Assembly: GCA_002421845.1 (NCBI GenBank)
Contig: DISL01000072.1
Span: forward strand, 1-48,203
DNA: 48,203 nt
From: Epsilonproteobacteria bacterium UBA6211
Lineage (GTDB): Bacteria; Campylobacterota; Campylobacteria; Campylobacterales; Arcobacteraceae
Reading direction: 5' to 3'
Shown piece after piece: positions 46,955 through 48,203 of the stretch. The translations under genes were made by a program, and so were the position numbers. Below the pieces are notes generated by a model. That model was not told where the DNA came from. It saw nothing but the letters and a program-made list of their open reading frames with translations, and searched no databases. Position 1 is the first letter of the stretch; each line of letters begins with the position of its first letter.

Positions 46955-47824
46955 ATGTTACAATGCAATATGGTAAATTTAAAACAACTTACATTACTTA
47001 TTGTTATTTTTATATCGTTTGTTATAGGCTATTTATTTTATAGTTTGAATACCATAGAAAAAGAAAAAACGGTAGTAAATAATCTTGAAAATGCACTTTT
47101 GATGGCTAGTAATTTGCTAGAAGAGGAAAAGAAACAAGCATTATCGTTTGCTATGCTTCTTGGTAGCGATAAGGAATTACTAGATACGTTTATAAAAAAT
47201 GATAGAGCTAAGACATTTGATATTATACAAACTAAGCTTACTCAACTTGAGATGGTTCAACCGAAAAAATTTCGTATTCAGATTCATGATAAGGATTTGA
47301 ATACTTATATAAGAAGTTGGGATTTTGAAAAAAGCGGTGAAAAACTTGAGAGTTTTAGAAAAGGGTTGGTAGAGGTCAAAAATACAAAAAAACCTTTGGT
47401 ATCTATAGAACTCGGTAAAAGGCTCAATATAAAAGCAATAGCACCTATTATTCAAAATGAAATTTTTGTCGGTTCCATAGAGGTAATAACAGAATTTGAA
47501 ACGTTGGCAAATATTTTAAGACAAAGGGGATATGAGCTTTTTGTCCTTTTGGATGAAAAATATCTTGACATAGCCGTGGATTTGACGAATAATAAAAAGG
47601 TGAAAAACTACGTATTATGCAACGGCATAGAGAATTTTGCTTTACTTAACTCTTTGGAAAATATCAATATAGAAAAACTAGCAGAATACGGTTATATAGT
47701 AAATAATCAAATATCTTTGGGGTATTTTAGTATTTATGATATAAACAAACAAAATCTAGGTTATATAATAATAGCTAAGAATTCAACTTTACCGATGGTT
47801 TTGGAAAAAAGGGGAGATAGATGA
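46955..47824 (+). CDS. Cache-like membrane sensor protein without kinase domain
   Basis: A 289-residue protein with one N-terminal membrane segment (LTLLIVIFISFVIGYLFYSL, about residues 11-30), then an extracytoplasmic alpha-beta domain resembling a double-Cache fold (MASNLLEEEKKQALSFAMLLGSDKELLDTF, IRSWDFEKSGEKLESFRKGLVEVKNTKKP, GKRLNIKAIAPIIQNEIFVGSIEVITEF). There is no second membrane segment, kinase or HAMP region, and the frame ends at TGA overlapping the response-regulator ATG. An alternative start at 46970 follows an extended -10-like TGTTACAAT directly. Confidence 0.72.
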   Translation: MLQCNMVNLKQLTLLIVIFISFVIGYLFYSLNTIEKEKTVVNNLENALLMASNLLEEEKKQALSFAMLLGSDKELLDTFIKNDRAKTFDIIQTKLTQLEMVQPKKFRIQIHDKDLNTYIRSWDFEKSGEKLESFRKGLVEVKNTKKPLVSIELGKRLNIKAIAPIIQNEIFVGSIEVITEFETLANILRQRGYELFVLLDEKYLDIAVDLTNNKKVKNYVLCNGIENFALLNSLENINIEKLAEYGYIVNNQISLGYFSIYDINKQNLGYIIIAKNSTLPMVLEKRGDR

Positions 47825-48203
47825 GGCTTCTTTTGCTTGAAGATGATATAGCCTATAATCAAAGTATCAAAGAGTATTTGGAATCTTTGGGGTATGAGGT
47901 AGATGCTTTTGAAAACGGCGAAGATGCTTACTATGCAATCTATGAAAAATCTTATCATCTTTTGCTCCTTGATATAAGAGTGCCTGGGATTAACGGCTAT
48001 GAGCTGATGAAAAAACTAAAATCAGACAACAAAGATATACCCGTGATTTTCATAACATCTTTGACCGATATAAATAATCTTAGTATAGGTTATGAGCTTG
48101 GATGTAGTGACTATATCAAAAAACCTTTTGCCTTAAAAGAGCTAAAATATAGGGTTGAACAGATACTTAAGCTTTACTATTTTCATACTAACAGTGATAA
48201 AAT
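47821..48203 (+). CDS. Response regulator receiver domain, N-terminal part (truncated by window edge)
   Basis: The visible 127 codons encode a CheY-type receiver: acidic pocket E7-D8-D9, phosphoacceptor D51 in LLLLDIRVPGINGYE, the switch Thr in VIFITSLTD, and the conserved Lys in DYIKKPFALKEL. The C-terminal output (probably an OmpR-type winged helix) lies beyond the window. The ATG overlaps the TGA of the Cache-like gene (ATGA), so the two are translationally coupled; the kinase would be expected downstream. Confidence 0.9.
   Translation, partial: MRLLLLEDDIAYNQSIKEYLESLGYEVDAFENGEDAYYAIYEKSYHLLLLDIRVPGINGYELMKKLKSDNKDIPVIFITSLTDINNLSIGYELGCSDYIKKPFALKELKYRVEQILKLYYFHTNSDK

Overview
The window looks like chromosomal DNA from a free-living or loosely host-associated Campylobacterota (Epsilonproteobacteria) species, in the broad Sulfurimonas/Arcobacter/Sulfurospirillum range; I cannot fix the genus. 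The evidence is A+T-rich DNA, tightly packed genes with short overlaps, an SCO4490-type UbiD decarboxylase as used in futalosine menaquinone synthesis, a small DUF2018-type protein, the order prenyl synthase-hemA-proS-fxsA-hemC that I recall from Campylobacter, and a MlaA-MlaC-RND gene trio. No rRNA, tRNA, CRISPR array or intact insertion sequence was seen.

Layout. 1-3173: two chemoreceptors on the minus strand, the first cut by the window edge. 3300-6080 (-): UbiD-like decarboxylase and pyrB. 6234-9583 (+): argD, a TolC-like outer-membrane protein and a MidA-type methyltransferase. 9584-11120: a TIR-domain gene bracketed by two inverted copies of a palindrome-rich element of about 190 nt. 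11121-11818: the mqsRA toxin-antitoxin pair with a recognisable operator. 11846-12726 (-): exbB-exbD. 12781-18484 (+): an ACC-deaminase-like PLP enzyme, a large hybrid histidine kinase with two solute-binding modules, and an ADP-forming acyl-CoA synthetase. 18511-28205 (+): a housekeeping run (aroK, hisD, DUF2018, prenyl synthase, hemA, proS, fxsA, a DsbC-like protein, hemC) leading into mlaA and mlaC, followed by an RND transporter to 30678. 30744-33655 (+): a TRAP transporter. 33961-39525 (+): traT-like lipoprotein, rho, murI, dnaX, patatin. 39688-41694 (-): a third chemoreceptor, paralogous to the second. 41849-45932 (-): mntA-hepT, a Crp/Fnr regulator, and a hemerythrin/DUF2249/NnrS-like/kinase-like operon with a textbook FNR-type box. 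46012-48203: a fumarylacetoacetase-like protein and the start of a two-component sensory locus.

The most unusual structure is non-coding. At least seven intergenic sites carry degenerate tandem 7- or 8-nt units followed by their own inverted complement. They often begin exactly at the stop codon of the preceding gene and sometimes supply the last codons and the stop. A one-armed array sits in the exbB divergent promoter region, and one heptamer array lies inside the coding sequence of the NnrS-like protein. A second non-coding family, palindromes with the apex GAACRMAGTGAG, flanks the TIR gene and recurs near the third chemoreceptor.

All functional calls come from reading the sequence and from recalled family motifs. 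No search was run.
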